A DNA stretch of 64,000 nucleotides from Parapristionchus giblindavisi. Lineage: Eukaryota; Nematoda; Chromadorea; Rhabditida; Diplogasteridae. Shown here piece after piece: positions 36,882 through 49,870 of the stretch; position 1 is the first letter of the stretch, and the number at the start of each line of letters is the position of its first letter. A program made the translations under genes and the position numbers. The notes under the pieces are model-generated. The model worked only from the letters and a program-made list of their open reading frames with translations. It ran no database searches and had not been told where the DNA came from. The stretch covers positions 868,001 to 932,000 of the forward strand of contig CALSFV010000215.1 of assembly GCA_943737045.1 (NCBI GenBank), read 5' to 3'.

Positions 36882-39800
36882 ATGATACCACTCCAACATA
36901 ATTACCATATCTCACTGACTATTCTTGTTCTTTTATTACATGTTTTCGTTAGTCTATGGTCTCTCAAATCAGTACATCAAAAACCTTTCTTTACCGACGA
37001 CTACAATCTTCTTGGGCCCTTTTCTAAACGAGACATTTCCTCTAACAATAAAACTACTACTTTTGGTAGTTTGATTGTTGATTGTGCGGTTTCTGGTCAG
37101 GGAACGGGATGAAGTTAGGTAAAACGATGTCAACTTTTACTAACACGCGAAAATTGAAAGAACGGAAAACAAGAAATGACAGCAAATCTAAGGCAATATT
37201 TGAAATGTTCGTAAACCACGAAATCAAAATTAAGATATATAAATTAAATGATTTAAAAGATAAATGTAACTTTAGTACCGACAACTCCATCTGGGAACGA
37301 TGATACAATACATGGATTAGAGAAGATCGATGGAAGGATATTACTGACTGGATGTGAGTATTTTAAATCTATTTAAATATATTGATTAAGTTAAAAAGAT
37401 TCAAAAGTAAGATGTTATATTTAATACAATCTAAAATGTTCTAAAATGTTTACAAACCACATGCATTTATCTTCCAGTTGAGAGTCTAACGAGAAACGCG
37501 ACAGACTTATCGAAATGTAACAAATTTGGTGAAGGATGGACGAAGATTCTATTCGATTGTGAAGGAATGGCAGTCAAGGTTTAGCACTACTATAACTGAT
37601 ACGATGCCAAATTTTAGTTCGAAAATAAAAGAAAAATCAGAGAAAACTCCCTAATTTTGCAGATTAACGCATCCCTTTTTTCTCTTTTGAACGTCACATT
37701 TTAATTTAAATTGTTATTAATTCCAGATTCCAAACTTCGATGGTCAGAATATGAGAGACTGTTGGTATTATGCAGACTCACATGTCAAGGTTTGAGTGGG
37801 CGTTATATTACTTTTCTCGTAAATTATACAATGAAGAAGGCTTTCTATAACTCTATCTCGTCACTCAAAGGGCAAAACTAGACCGCTACTATACTCAATA
37901 ACTTCTTATCGAACAGATTATATAGTACTCTTTTCTAGTTCCGTAAAGCGTCATGTCGTCGTCAACTCATTCGTTCTCTTCTCAAAGACACTTCAACAAT
38001 GGTGGAACTTCAAGGCGATCCCATGATTCCTCAAGTATGTTTCAAGTTATTTATATCTTTCTCTTGACCAAGTACAGTCCAGTTTACTATCGAAATGAGA
38101 CAAAGATGAATGTCAATCAAGTGTTTACTTATGAAATGAGAGGATAAAGTCGATAGTGACCCAGACACACAACCGTGAATGTTATGGAACCCACTAGCAA
38201 TGAACGATGATAGTCGATAGATGAGTCTACAAACTTAGCCGGATTGTTTGCTTAGAAATTTTAAAAAAACGAGAATCACATTGCTTAAATTCTTCTGAAA
38301 ACAAATTCGTAATCAGCATCGAGAACTTATTCTAGTCATAATTCCTTCTCATACGACGAGTCGAAACCCATCCCTTATGAAACCTCTTTCAGTTACTCGG
38401 TTACCACTTTGATGGAAAGAATTCACTCGAGGCTGAGAAGTATCAAGTATTCACTCAATTAGGAAGACCAATCGATATTATCTTTCTTTTATCGATTGAT
38501 TGGGATGAAAGAATGAGCATTGTGAGAGATATCGTTCACTTTCTCAGAAGGAATGGAGATAAACACTTTGGTGATCTTCGTAGACAACAGGTGAGAATTA
38601 AAGAATCATTCCTTCGAAGTTATTCCTTATGTACTAATCTATGAGGAGAGAAAACAAATGAATGGAATTTTTGTGTCAAAGAGAGAAAAAAGGAAAGATA
38701 AGACACTAAATCAAAAACTGCGGTCCGATGTTTCGGTATTTTTGTAATAGAATAGAGAAATAGTGTGTGCAGGAGGGCAAGGATCATTAAGGCTACGTTC
38801 CCTTTATGGGATTACTCCATAATATTTGCTCTGTCTCATCGTCCTATCCACACTCTCACTTTCCTAGTCTGCGTGAGAATGTGGCCAGAGTGGAGATAAT
38901 AAACATGTATTCATAGGGTTCAATGGTCTATTCGTTATCAGCTTAATGGCACTTTACTCTTTTTTTAAAGATAAAGGGATAGTAAAAGCTATCAAGGGTC
39001 TCTATCAAAAGTGTGCCAGACCTAAAATGATTCATTTCAGTTCGTGATCATCGATAACAAACCGATGTTGATCGACTTTGGAGATATTGAAGAAAGCTCA
39101 AGTAAGTTTTAACTATATTCTCACTCTCGGAGCGAAAATGTTTGGATGCGTCTGATTTCAGAAAGAACAAACGAGTTTTGCAATGAATTATGTTAGAGAT
39201 CAGCTTGGTTTTTTTTTTCAGTCGCTTCAGGCTTGAATAAATTTTCAAAATTGGCAAAGACCTGAAATCACGAACCCATAATATGAATGGTTAAAAATAT
39301 CGAGAGTGTCGAAAGAATAAAAAAGTGAAATAGTTCCTGACTTGGTATTTATATCATTAAAATAATGTTGTTGCCAATTTGTTGTGAATTGATTGACTGA
39401 CAACCGTCAGTTGAGACATGAATTGATTTGTGATATCGGCTTGGAGCAGAGAAATTTACATGTTATAATTCGATATCGCCATACACTATTTAACAACAAT
39501 TCTCCCCATTCCTTTATGTTTCTCAAACTATTCTTAATCGTATTTGTTATTTCCAATACTATTACTATGATACCACAGTTGAGTACAAATATTATTGAGC
39601 GTATAAAAATCACTTGTTTTATTTGTAGAAGAGACATCATGCATACGGAAGACTTGTGAGCAATGCTTGCAGAACTCTTCACTCTAATCTGAGAGAGAGT
39701 ATGTTCAGAGCGGACTTTTTCAAAAAAAATGTTAATTAAAATTTAGTCGGAAACGATAGCTGAAATATGTGTAATATTTCTATGAATAAGAGAAGTGGTT

Positions 39801-40351
39801 GATATTATTTATCTCATACATTTCGATGCTAGCGTATGATCATTTCAGTATTACATATAAAAAAAACGAATATTATCCCAATCGATTGAACAGTCCCATT
39901 CATTCTATGAGATATTTGCAGTATAAGAGATGCAAACCATTTTCAAGAATAAACCATGAAAAAGCGTTGCAGACAGCACAGCAAGTTCGATGCATCACTC
40001 TAAACGAATCTATGATGAATTCATCGATCGATACATGTGGGCAGGAGCACCGATAACTGCTACAAAGGTTAATTTGACGACCGTTCTGGAAAATACCAAT
40101 ATAACAGACTTTACTTCTACTAGAACTCAAAAAAAGAAAAATTTTTGTTGATGGCTTCTGAAAAGGAAAAAATGTTCAAGGATATGCTGAATCCTTGAAT
40201 TATCACCGTAGTAACTAAGGAATCAAAGGTCAACTTCAATTATCTTAATATGTATTCATTAAAGAGCCTCCGACATCTTGAGAGGATAGCTAAAAGTGGT
40301 TCATTGACCCTCGAATCTCTATCTGCTTCATTGGATTCACTAACAAGATGA
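36882..40351 (+). CDS. Secreted VLK/PKDCC-like protein kinase
   Basis: Exons: 36882-37065, 37276-37353, 37478-37578, 37727-37789, 37939-38034, 38393-38590, 39041-39101, 39629-39655, 39973-40067 and 40265-40351, with matching phases. The N-terminus has a hydrophobic signal or anchor (ISLTILVLLLHVFVSLWSL). The kinase part shows FGEGWTKILFDCEGMAVKIP (degenerate Gly loop and the AVK lysine), FTQLGRPIDIIFLL with WDERMSIVRDIVHFL, then DLRRQQFVIIDNKPMLIDFG, aligning with PKDCC segments TELGxPVEMIQLL, WEDRFRI and RxRQFVLVDGELKVTDLDD. PKDCC (VLK) phosphorylates tyrosines of secretory-pathway and extracellular proteins. Here DFG is canonical. Exon 8 (27 nt) and the last exon are least certain; without the final splice the frame would stop at 40149-40151. 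The protein is shorter than vertebrate PKDCC. Confidence 0.75.
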
Positions 40352-40792
40352 GAAAGATATGTAATGTATCTCGTGGTCTCTTCATTCCACACACTATTTC
40401 TTCGATCGAGAATGAATATGGGGTGAAGAGACAGTGGGAGCGAAGAGTTCAGATGAGGTCACAGAGATGAAGATGCTATGGAAGAGGAAGGTAATCAGTG
40501 TTTTATTTGACTATTATTATCGAATCATGATTTTTATTGCAGCAATTGGAGCAGTTGAATGTAAGGAATCTTCTGGAGACCTTGATTGTAGAAATAAATT
40601 ATTCGGAAGAGAATACATATTTAATTTTGTTTTCCACAACGTAATATCTACCTGTTACAGCCTGTTCATTTCTCAAACAATCGCCATATTTCGGAATAAA
40701 ATAATGTTTGAATGGGAAAGAAAACTTTGTAAAATACAATCGAAGATCGAAGATTGAGTATTCATTTTTTCCGTAGAAAATAGTCACAAAAT

Positions 40793-41740
40793 TCATGAAC
40801 GATGCTTGAAAATCAATAAATTCTTCAGTACAAATTTTCCAGGACCCAACGTAGTCACCTCTTGTTCGTCGGCATCAGGAGTCAACTGAAAATTCGTTAT
40901 TTGTAATAATAAAAGTTTTGAAACTAATTGTAATTCTAACCAAGAACATATTACTAGCATAAAGAAATTAAGGAATCTGAAGAAAAAATATGATAGATGA
41001 ACTGACAAATAGTTTGGGGATGTTCGGATCGACTTCCTTGTTTCCTTCTACGTCATCGCGGGGCCATATTGGACTAAAGATATATTCTTTTGTAACAACT
41101 AAATTCAATCATTCCAATCGTTCTCAATCAATTAAATTATTTAATTATTTATTAAAATGTATAATCCTAAACATGCATGCACATTACTAGTTTACCTGTA
41201 AATTAATACGAAATGCTTAATTTTTTTATTATAAATATTTTTATTATTAAAATAAATATTATATGGTTATTCATCTAGTCTCGACCGCTATGTATAGACA
41301 CTACAAAGTGTGGTCTTGTCTTCAGTTCATCGCACAATGGCTTTAAACAAACCAAGTACAATTTGAAAAATAACCCAACAATTTCTTCGATTGAGGAACA
41401 AACAAGTGAATGATAAAACAGATAAACTGATAAACACTCACACTCCTCCAATATAAGCCACTGGTTGTACTCCACTCATTGACCATTGAGAATCGTCACT
41501 GAAATCATTCCGTGATTGACATTTATAGAATATTGATTAACTGAACCACTATCAAACAAAACCTGTCGCTTTTCACGCAGATGACACCTGAAATATGGAA
41601 TGTTATTAGGAAAAGGAAAAAATAAAAACTTTAAAATCAAATGATATGGAAATTCTAAATGTTACTGTTAGCAAATGTTAAGGTAGAAATATAAAGTGAT
41701 ATTCACCTATTAGAAGCACAAAACAACAACGCCACTTCAT
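40793..41740 (-). CDS. Small secreted protein, unknown
   Basis: Five minus-strand exons: 41740-41707, 41587-41563, 41498-41442, 41073-41007 and 40885-40793, with phases 1, 2, 2 and 0 matching, giving 91 residues. The start MKWRCCFVLLIGVICVKSD is a signal peptide. The mature part includes DDSQWSMSGVQPVAYIGG, WPRDDVEGNKEVDPNIPKLF and LTPDADEQEVTTLGPGKF, acidic and Pro/Gly-containing, with no cysteines, then a basic end KHRS. No family is recognised. It is tail-to-tail with the kinase gene (about 440 bp between stops). The donor of exon 4 is GTCAGT, as in paralogue A at 13023. Confidence 0.6.
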
Positions 41741-43514
41741 TGTGAAATAAAACTAATCGAACTCGACTACTATGATCTCTTATCTATCTCTCTTTTTCTA
41801 GCGTTCGATTGAGTTTTATGAGCTTTTTTACCCAACTCTGTTCACATTTAGAATGTTTATGTGCTTTACACAGTTTCATCGGAAATAACAATATTTTGAT
41901 CCGATTGAATGGAAAATGTCATTTAGTTGACCGTATTTATCATGGATATGTTGCATAAATACAGTTGTAGTTGTAATAATATCTTGTATCTATATGTATT
42001 TGGAATTCTTTTGTTCATACATCTATTTAAATTTACTCATTCTGCAAATGAAACGCACTTTCTTCAGACAAGAAGCAAATGAAAGATCAAGAATTTGAAT
42101 CAAAGTTGTATCAGGCTTTTCAGATGAAGAAAGTGAAACCATGTAATTAAAGTTCTGAATTTATTTATATCTGCGATTAATTGAACCACAGCCTTGATGG
42201 TCGGTTCTCATTCACTATTTCCGTGTTCTCATATGAAAATAAACCATTGACACGACGACGATACCAAAGCTCAAGTGATTAGATCATCAACAGAATTGTT
42301 CACCGATTCGCTTCGACAGACAGTTAATGATAGAGTGCCTTGAACCATCAGGTCCGTGCAGGGCAAGCCGCACTTTTTGAAAATTACTCGATAGAACAGA
42401 CTATGAATGCACTCGGTCGGATGAGAACCGACTGGATGAGAATTATTTGCATACTTTGTCTATTCAATAGCGCGTGTCTCTCTTATGCAAATACTTCTCA
42501 TCCGGCCGGTTCTTATTCGTCGGTTCTCATTCAAACTAGTGCAGCAATGAGGACTGAATTTTGTCGGTCGCAGTTGAGATGTGCTTAAATCGTATCAATT
42601 ACATTTTTTGATCAATGGAATTGAGACTGAAGGAGATCTATTATAGATGGAGGAGGCATTCGAAGAGGAGAAGCAGAGAACTCCATCTATTGATGTGGAA
42701 ATCTGAAATGCTAATTTATTGATCTTTCACCAGGTCCCTCTGATTTGGGAAGATCGAATAGATTGAAGAACTACCTTCAAGAGCGAAATTTGCTAGTCGA
42801 TTGACATCGTATAGAGATGATCTTTACCTGAATGAGAATGAAGTCGCATGTGAGTACCCAAAATTGGAAAGGAGCATATTACAATTAGAGTGGATGATCT
42901 CGTCAGTTCATTTTATGCTCTTTCCTTTTTGATCGGAGATCTTATTACTTTATACCCAAGAATGAGTGAGCATAATGTGATGTTCATCTTTTGGATACAT
43001 TACAATAGAGTCAAATGTGGTTAAACGCGTATTTTAAGCTTTCATTGTTACGATGAACTGTAAAATAATACTTTCCGATATCTAACTATGTGCAGACAAC
43101 AGGTAAATTGTTAAGTTGTGATGATAATATCTCTATTTCAATTTTTTCTTAATATTTCTTTAAATATTCTGTAGAATTATATTTCCTGCTCACTTATCAT
43201 ACAACTTGTTGACTGTTAACAACTATGATCAATGATTGATAGGGTGTAAACGACAGTTGTATGATTACAGGGACAAATTGCGAAATGAGGATATTGTCTG
43301 CTGTTGGTACTTTAATATATTCCATGTTACATTTCTTTTAATTGTAAGGTGGAATATTATGGAATATATAATAAATTGTGAAACAACAAAGTTGGCAAAC
43401 GTTATTCTGCATATCATCATGCAATATTTTATGCTAATTCAGCTTATTCATCGCTCGAATCATGAATGAATCATGCTTGTTAGAACAGGCAAAGGCGCGA
43501 ACACGTTTTTTTCT
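41741..43514. other. Intergenic, with possible stray exons
   Basis: A possible exon at about 42764-42851 (SRAKFASRLTSYRDDLYLNE) ends at a GTGAGT donor, and another near 43241-43315 reads VNDSCMITGTNCEMRILSAV, but I could not join them into one gene. A palindromic MITE is at 42409-42542. Confidence 0.35.
42409..42542. mobile_element. Palindromic MITE, ACTAGGTCGAATGAGAACCG family, copy 2
   Basis: Same palindromic design as 36514-36656 (GGATGAGAACCGACTGGATG at left and inverted at right, central TATGCAAATA), slightly more diverged at the left tip. Confidence 0.85.
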
Positions 43515-43710
43515 CTTTTAAATTGGAAAGATCAATAGCTTTCGAACCCGAGACATTAAAGGGAGCGTAACCTCATTCAATGGTCTCTTCAACGCGCGAT
43601 GCTCTCTCGTTGTTAGAGAACAGAAAAATAGTGTGCGCAATGAAGAGACCATTGAGTGAGGTAACGCTCCCTTTAAGCAAAATAGTCCGCACTTCTACCA
43701 CTGCCCCAAT
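43515..43710 (-). mobile_element. tRNA-derived SINE, split by a TTAA MITE
   Basis: On the minus strand, GGGGCAGTGGTAGAAGTGCG (box A side) begins at 43705 and the box B side CGGGTTCGAAAGC lies at 43529-43550; between them sits the 113-bp MITE 43560-43672. Removing the MITE gives the same spacing as the related heads at 44283 and 55640. Confidence 0.7.
43560..43672. mobile_element. TTAA-target MITE (AGGGAGCGTAACCTC ends), copy 1
   Basis: 113 bp with inverted ends AGGGAGCGTAACCTCA and GAGGTAACGCTCCCT, TTAA on both sides (43556-43559, 43673-43676). It is nested in the SINE above, so it inserted later. Confidence 0.88.
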
Positions 43711-44282
43711 AGATTAATAAATAACCATGCTAATTTCTTGCATATACCCTCATCCCTTACATAACCGATATGTAATTCGCATAGACATTCGCAGGTCTCC
43801 ATATTTAAATTTAATAAGAGATTTTTTTATCTTCTCTTGAGTGAATGATGTTTATTCGATGGTAGACGCACCCATTACCTAATGCAGAAAGAGAATACAT
43901 AGACTATATCTCTTTCAGGTTGTATCACATGTGTTTTCGATACTTTCAATTATAGGGCACCAGACGATAGTATGATCTCCGAATAGAGCATGGAGAGTGA
44001 TGTTTGGGAATGATTACTATCACATGTATATAACGAGTGTGCAATCTCTTATCACACACTACGAATTTAATAGACCATGGGGTATCATTTACTGTTTCCT
44101 TCATGCCTTGACAATCGATGTAAACAATCCAAAAACACAACTTTCACTTGCATTTTCCGCATTCTACATAATCCATTTGCAATTTCGATTCGACCCTCCT
44201 CTATATATAAACTGTTCCGCTTCCAAATGAAAGAAATTGAAATAATAAGCACTTATTGTTATTATTCATCAATCAATTTGCT

Positions 44283-44345
44283 CAGTGATAAAAGTGCGCA
44301 CTATTTATCGTTGCTTGGCGGGTTCGAAAAATATTTCCGAACTTT
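44283..44345 (+). repeat. tRNA-derived SINE head
   Basis: CAGTGATAAAAGTGCGCACT followed by GCGGGTTCGAAAAATA and ACTTTCCAATATTC, matching the heads at 43705 (minus) and 55640. It lies directly upstream of the P450 start codon at 44382 and may be part of its promoter or leader. Confidence 0.6.
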
Positions 44346-44381
44346 CCAATATTCAAAATATTCCTGTATTCATTATTCAGG

Positions 44382-47300
44382 ATGTCGTATTCGTTCTATA
44401 TTCTATTTGGATTTATATCATACTTCATCTATCGATTACGAGGACTCATCAAAACATGGGCGGTCCTTGCATATCGGTCCTACTACGCCATACAATCCAT
44501 TCCAGGTATTTCATGTTAATAAATTATATTTTTTTAATATCGAACCTATTACAAGAAGTAAGTTATTCATATAATATTATAAGACGAAACGAAACAAATA
44601 ATAGTGAAGTTGATCAATGGTTCAATGATTCTATGAAGACACACGTTTGCATTGTTCTTTTGTTTCCTAATAATGAGAGAGCACGAAAGAGCGTGAGGAA
44701 GTGAAAGAGCAATTTACTACATTTTAAGTATACCTCCTGAATATTCAATAATCGAAACATTGCAGGCCCGAAAAACTATCCACTGGTCGGATGTGCACTT
44801 GAGATCAAATGGGATAGTGTTGGTGAGCTTATTCTATATTGATGATGCTCTGATAAGAGCTCTGAGAGCTCAACAGAGCTCATTCTGAACTTTTAGACTT
44901 TTCATTCCAATTGGAGTCATGGGCTCGAGAATATCTCATGGACGACCCTGAAAGCTTAGGAATGGTCAAGGCATGGTTAGGTCCTGTACCACTAGTGTTC
45001 ATTATCCGTGCACGTCATGTAAAGGTTAGAATTAAAACAGTCCAGTAAATGAGAATATCTTTCATAAGCCTTTATGACTTTCATTTCATTTAATTATGAC
45101 TCACGAAATTTTTTTACCAAAGTTGTGAATCTTCAGGTGGTCCTCGAGAGCAGTACTCTAATCACAAAACCATCACAATATGATATAATCAGTGATTGGA
45201 TAGGCACCGGATTGTTGACTAGGTTTGAGTTAACAGATAACTACTAATTTTTCGTTTTCGCATTTTTTTATTACTATATTTCTTTGTAGAAACTTGGGAA
45301 AGTAGAGATCATAACAACATATCACATGTCAACGTATCTTACTCAATCATTGTAACATTTCAAATTAAAAAAATAAAATGTTGCAGTACAAACGAAAAAT
45401 GGTATGGTCGAAGAAAGCTGATCACCCCAACTTTTCATTTCAACGTTCTTAAAGGATACATTGATGTGTTCAAGAACCAAGGACGTGTGAGACAAGAATC
45501 AAAAAAAACAGAGATCAAAGATCAACTTAGATTCTGGTTGAACAACTTGAGTCGAAAGCTGATACTGGTCGAGAGTTTGACATATTCCCATATATAAAGA
45601 GATGCGCTCTGGATATTATCTGCGGTGAGTTGCACTATCCCTTAAGAGTAATAAAATTAGCCTTTAAAATAACCAAAATTCAGTATTTAATGATACATAT
45701 TTGCTAGCGCTATGTAAGTTTTATTGCAGAAACAGCGATGGGAACAAGTATGAACACACAAACCGGAGGAAATGCAAATTATGTCGATGCTGTAGTTAGA
45801 TTATCCGATCTCATTTGGAGTTTCCAAAGGTGAGATGAGACAAAGATTGGTTTTTAAAAAGATCTCTTTGATTCGTTACAACTAACTTCTACATTGTCAG
45901 TCTAATATCTCTTCGATTGATGTACAAAGCAGTGTATGAAATTAAAATTAATAGAAGAGACCATTGAGAAGCGTAAAACATCAATTCAAAAAATCCAGGT
46001 TCCCGTGGTTGTGGGTTAAACCAATCTGGTATGGATGCGGATTAGGTTTCGAGTTCGATAGAATGGTCAAACTCACCAACGACTTCACGAGAAAGGTAAG
46101 AATTTTTCTGATATGAAATGTTTTCCATTACTTAATTCTAATCGTTTAAGGTGATTCAAGATAGACGAAAGGCTCTCGAGGAAGATGGAACTCTCGGTCA
46201 AGATGCTGCCAAAAGTGAACAGGAGGTAGTGTTGTGATATTAGTTGTCCAATAAATGTGATTATGGTCAGTAAGAAACATGACATGATTTTAACAAGCTT
46301 CTATTTGATTCTTGGCTCACCCCAAGCTAATTTGAAACTCTCTACTGTGGCAATGCTCTCTCGCATTCCTTTTGTACGAGATAGTTTTGCCAGAGAGTAA
46401 AGATTGACTCGGGGTGTGCCTCTAACAGCTTACATTCCCACAATCTTGAAGGTGAGAAAGCAGAGGGTCGTGTTTCTGGATATGCTTCTCATGATGCAAA
46501 AGGCGAATGCTCTCAGTGATGAAGATATCAGGGAAGAAGTTGATACTTTCATGTTTGAAGGTTAGTTCATTAGTTCTTCAAATATTTTAAAAAAACGAAG
46601 CAAAACTATGACATATATATTGATAAAAAAGATGAATCTTTTGTGTTATTGGATTATAAACAAATAAACAAATTTGTTTCAGAATGATGTAAAATCTTTA
46701 AGGACATGACACGACTGCATCTGGGATGGGATTTACTGTCTGGTTTCTTGGACAGTACCCTGAGGACCAGGTTTGTATTCTCTCATATGGCAGACCTTAA
46801 GAATTTTTTCAAAATCCGACTTAGCTCAATTGAAATGATTATTCATTGTAGAAAAAGGTTCACGAGGAGATAGATTCGATCTTTGGAGACGACATAATGA
46901 GAGATCCAACAGAGGATGATCTAAGAAAAATGGTATATCTGGAACGATGTGTCAAGGAAGCATTGAGGTAGGCTTCACTTCGTTCACACAATATTCATTT
47001 ATTTTCATCTTTTATATTTGATATATGATCTTTGGAATCTTTGATCTCAAATGATTCAGATTGATGCCATCCGTTCCACTACTTGCACGGGTACTCTCTC
47101 ATGACGCGCACTTTGGTTAGTTTTCCGATATTTCTTTGTCGCGCCGTGTATGACACGGCGTATTCCGAGGCAAATGAAAACTGGAGATATATAGATACAA
47201 CAAATACAGTATGGAGTGTAATGGTTCTGTTATCTGATTAAATGATTTTTTCAGAAGATATTACTCTTCCGAAGGACATGACAGTTGTCTTCTCTCCAGT

Positions 47301-47970
47301 AATCACCCATCGAGATCCTGATGTCAGAATATTGATTTTTTGAACCCCCAGTATAATAGAAATAATTAAGTAATACTATCAAATCGAATAATTTTCAGCA
47401 CTGGGAGAAGAGCGAAGAGTTCTACCCAGATCATTTCTTACCAGAGAAAGTGGCTAATCGACATCCTTATGCCTATATTCCATTCAGTGCTGGTCCACGA
47501 AATTGTGTTGGTATGCTCTTTCAAATGTCGTGAACAATGTATCTATTTGTATGTAGTACCTCCTGTACTATAATATTATCATGATTTGTTTCAATGATAC
47601 GTTTGAAACTTGTCTTAAAAAGAGAATTTCACTTATTTTAGGCCAAAAGTTCGCCATAGCAGAGGAAAAGACGGTGCTTTCTTGGTTCTTCAGACGATAT
47701 AGAGTGGAAAGCATTGAACCTTTCCCTGGAAATCGACCTGTTCCAGAGGTTTGTGGAATTGAAAAAAATATATATTCATAGAATAATGACAATGATTAAA
47801 ACGCCCAATATGTCATTGATAGTAACGTCGACATAATAAACTATAACCTTTTATGAATCCTTCTAATCTTCTTTCCTTTTTATATGACATTCAAGTTTAA
47901 CTTTTACAATTTTCAGGTCATCCTCAAACCATGCCATGGATTCCCTGTTCGAATCTTTAAAAGAGCTTGA
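44382..47970 (+). CDS. CYP4-like cytochrome P450, array gene 1
   Basis: Seventeen exons: 44382-44505, 44766-44822, 44897-45024, 45137-45222, 45387-45486, 45531-45624, 45730-45829, 45999-46095, 46151-46225, 46452-46560, 46703-46770, 46852-46967, 47060-47115, 47255-47322, 47399-47510, 47642-47748 and 47917-47970. Phases match throughout; the product is 516 residues, the normal microsomal P450 length. It has an N-terminal membrane anchor ([20 protein letters not shown]) and [11 protein letters not shown] hinge, I-helix [10 protein letters not shown]-helix KEALR (ExxR), and heme loop [11 protein letters not shown] with the axial cysteine. The [12 protein letters not shown] and [14 protein letters not shown] words are CYP4-type, so fatty-acid or lipid omega-hydroxylation is likely, xenobiotics possible. 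Intron 5 is only 44 nt. Exon 14 uses a GTCAGA donor. AATAAA is at 48020-48025. Confidence 0.95.
46316..46421. mobile_element. Short hairpin MITE (CACCCC...GGGGTG) in P450 gene 1 intron 9
   Basis: Ends CACCCCAAGCTAATTTGA and inverted ACTCGGGGTG, with TTTGAAACTCTC and GAGAGTAAAG inside. Relatives are at 60753-60868 and 61350-61455. Confidence 0.7.
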
Positions 47971-48783
47971 TCTCACTTCTAACAATAAGCACATGTAAAT
48001 ATTATGTATATTGAATGTAAATAAATTATCAAACATCTTGTTTCGTTACCCAGTCATAACATAATGCAATCGATGGAAGGAAATAACAGTGCATCGTAAA
48101 CTCTTCTATTATTTATGCAGCTCAGACAATACTCTCTCGCTTTCTTTGTTTACGAAAGATTTTGAGTGATGAGAGATCGTTATTTCATTCCAAATACTCA
48201 TTGATATTGTTTGCATATAAACAGATGTGTAGAAGATTTAGATACAGAACTTGATCGAATTTAAATTTTCTTCGTCTCTACGAAATCATTTTTTCTTAAA
48301 ATATACGTAAATGAAATGTGTTGTAGGAGCCAAAAACATATTCGATGTTCTACTCTGTTGCATTTATCAACACAAAGTGTACACGAACTATTTCTTGATG
48401 CACACAATCCAAGTGGGGGGGGGTGTTAGACCACGCCCACTTTTGCTGTGGCCCCAATGGAGATGCACGTGTTTTCGATTTCTTCACCTATATCACACTC
48501 TATCAGAGTAAGATCTACAACATACATCATGTAGTTCTTTCCATTGTTTAGTTATTAACCTCACAAGTGAAGAGTTTGCAAGACAATTCCTTATCATACA
48601 CATCCAATGACAACACTAAAATTTCTTATCAAGCAAAATAATCAACGTTAATACAATATACTTTATGCGGTGCGAAAGTAAAGTATAATTTCTGATAAAA
48701 TATTTGATAGGTAGTGGAGTACGCATAAATACGATGCTACGACTTGGGTAGCAAAGATGAAAAGTACAAATAAAATGAAATTC
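47971..48783. other. Intergenic after P450 gene 1
   Basis: Contains the polyadenylation signal of the P450 and a G-run at 48415-48423. No gene seen; the right part may be the 3' end of the minus-strand LINE. Confidence 0.5.
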
Positions 48784-49870
48784 TTACAAAGACGGTAATG
48801 AAGCGATGGATTTTCGGAAAGATTTTACAGAAGGACATATTATAATATTATTATTAAGCTGATTCCAAGAGTTGACTACACGATTAGAAATGAAATTAGC
48901 AAAGCGAGTGGATTTAAAAATATGTTTTCTATAAATGAAATTGTTTCTACGGGAATGTCTTGTATTTAGGGAGGGTAGGAAGAAGAGGGGATTGTCGATC
49001 TCGATGAGTCCGTGTGTCACTTTGTAGGCGAAGCACAAGTCTGCAAGAGCACGTCGATTCTGAAGAGGCTCTAAATTCAGATAAATTAATCGATTAGAAT
49101 AAGATGTTAAGGAAGTTTGCACTTTGCAAAAATACGACGAGTATACACTTTTTGAACATTTTCAATGACTTTTATCAGCTGTTCCTCATGGGGAGACCAA
49201 AGTTCAGAACAATTTTCGAGAATGGGACGGACGTAGGTCATAAACAGGCGAGAGTATAGTTTAGGACTATTGGAGTGGAAAATGCGATAAATATAAGAGC
49301 ATCTGGATTTCGCTCTGGCCACTATATTACGAATGTGAACCGCGAAAGATAAACGATTGCAATAAGTAATACCTAGGTCAGTGAATTCTTTAACAACGGA
49401 AAGGCGAGTATGATCGATTGAAAAGTCAATGTTTGGATGATTTTTACCTATTTTCATAATGACCGTTTTGGATTGAGAGATAGTTAATCCCCAGTCAATA
49501 GACCATTGGAAGAGTGCATCGAGGGCGGTTTGAAGAGCAGAGGGATCATTAAAAGTGTAAAGTTTCACATCATCTGCATACATTGTGCAATGTACATACG
49601 TTCTTTGGTAGAATACGGGGAAGATCAGAGATATAAAGAGAGAACAATAGAGGCCCAAGACAGCTACCCTGAGGAACCCCGGAAGAAGCCCTGAATGGAG
49701 GGGAAACAGCGTCACCTACCACAACGGATTGAGATCTATTAGACAGGAAAGAGCGAACAAAGTTTAGTAGGGAACCTTTAATTCCTAAGCAAGCACATTT
49801 GTGTAAGAGCAAACGTTTCTCCCAGTGTTGCAGCTTTATCTCAAGAAAAATTCCATCGAAGAAAATCCAA
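48784..49870 (-). pseudogene. Non-LTR retrotransposon (LINE) reverse transcriptase, 5'-truncated
   Basis: Three overlapping minus frames make one protein after two frameshifts (near 49590 and 49115). In order: CLGIKGSLLNFVRSFLSNRS, SSGVPQGSCLGPLLFSLYIS (RT motif B with GPLLF), MYADDVKLY (catalytic YADD), LDALFQWSIDWG, FTDLGITY, and SYIYRIFHSNSPKLYSRLF with YVRPILENCSELWSP, ending about 110 residues later. This order is that of Jockey/CR1-group LINE polymerases. The endonuclease and RT motif A are missing, so it is a dead 5'-truncated copy, inserted between P450 genes 1 and 2 in opposite orientation. Confidence 0.9.

Noticed and set aside
43236..43469. 77-codon frame and nearby cysteine-containing exon-like segments
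   Set aside because: I could not join them to 42764-42851 with consistent phases, so no gene is called.
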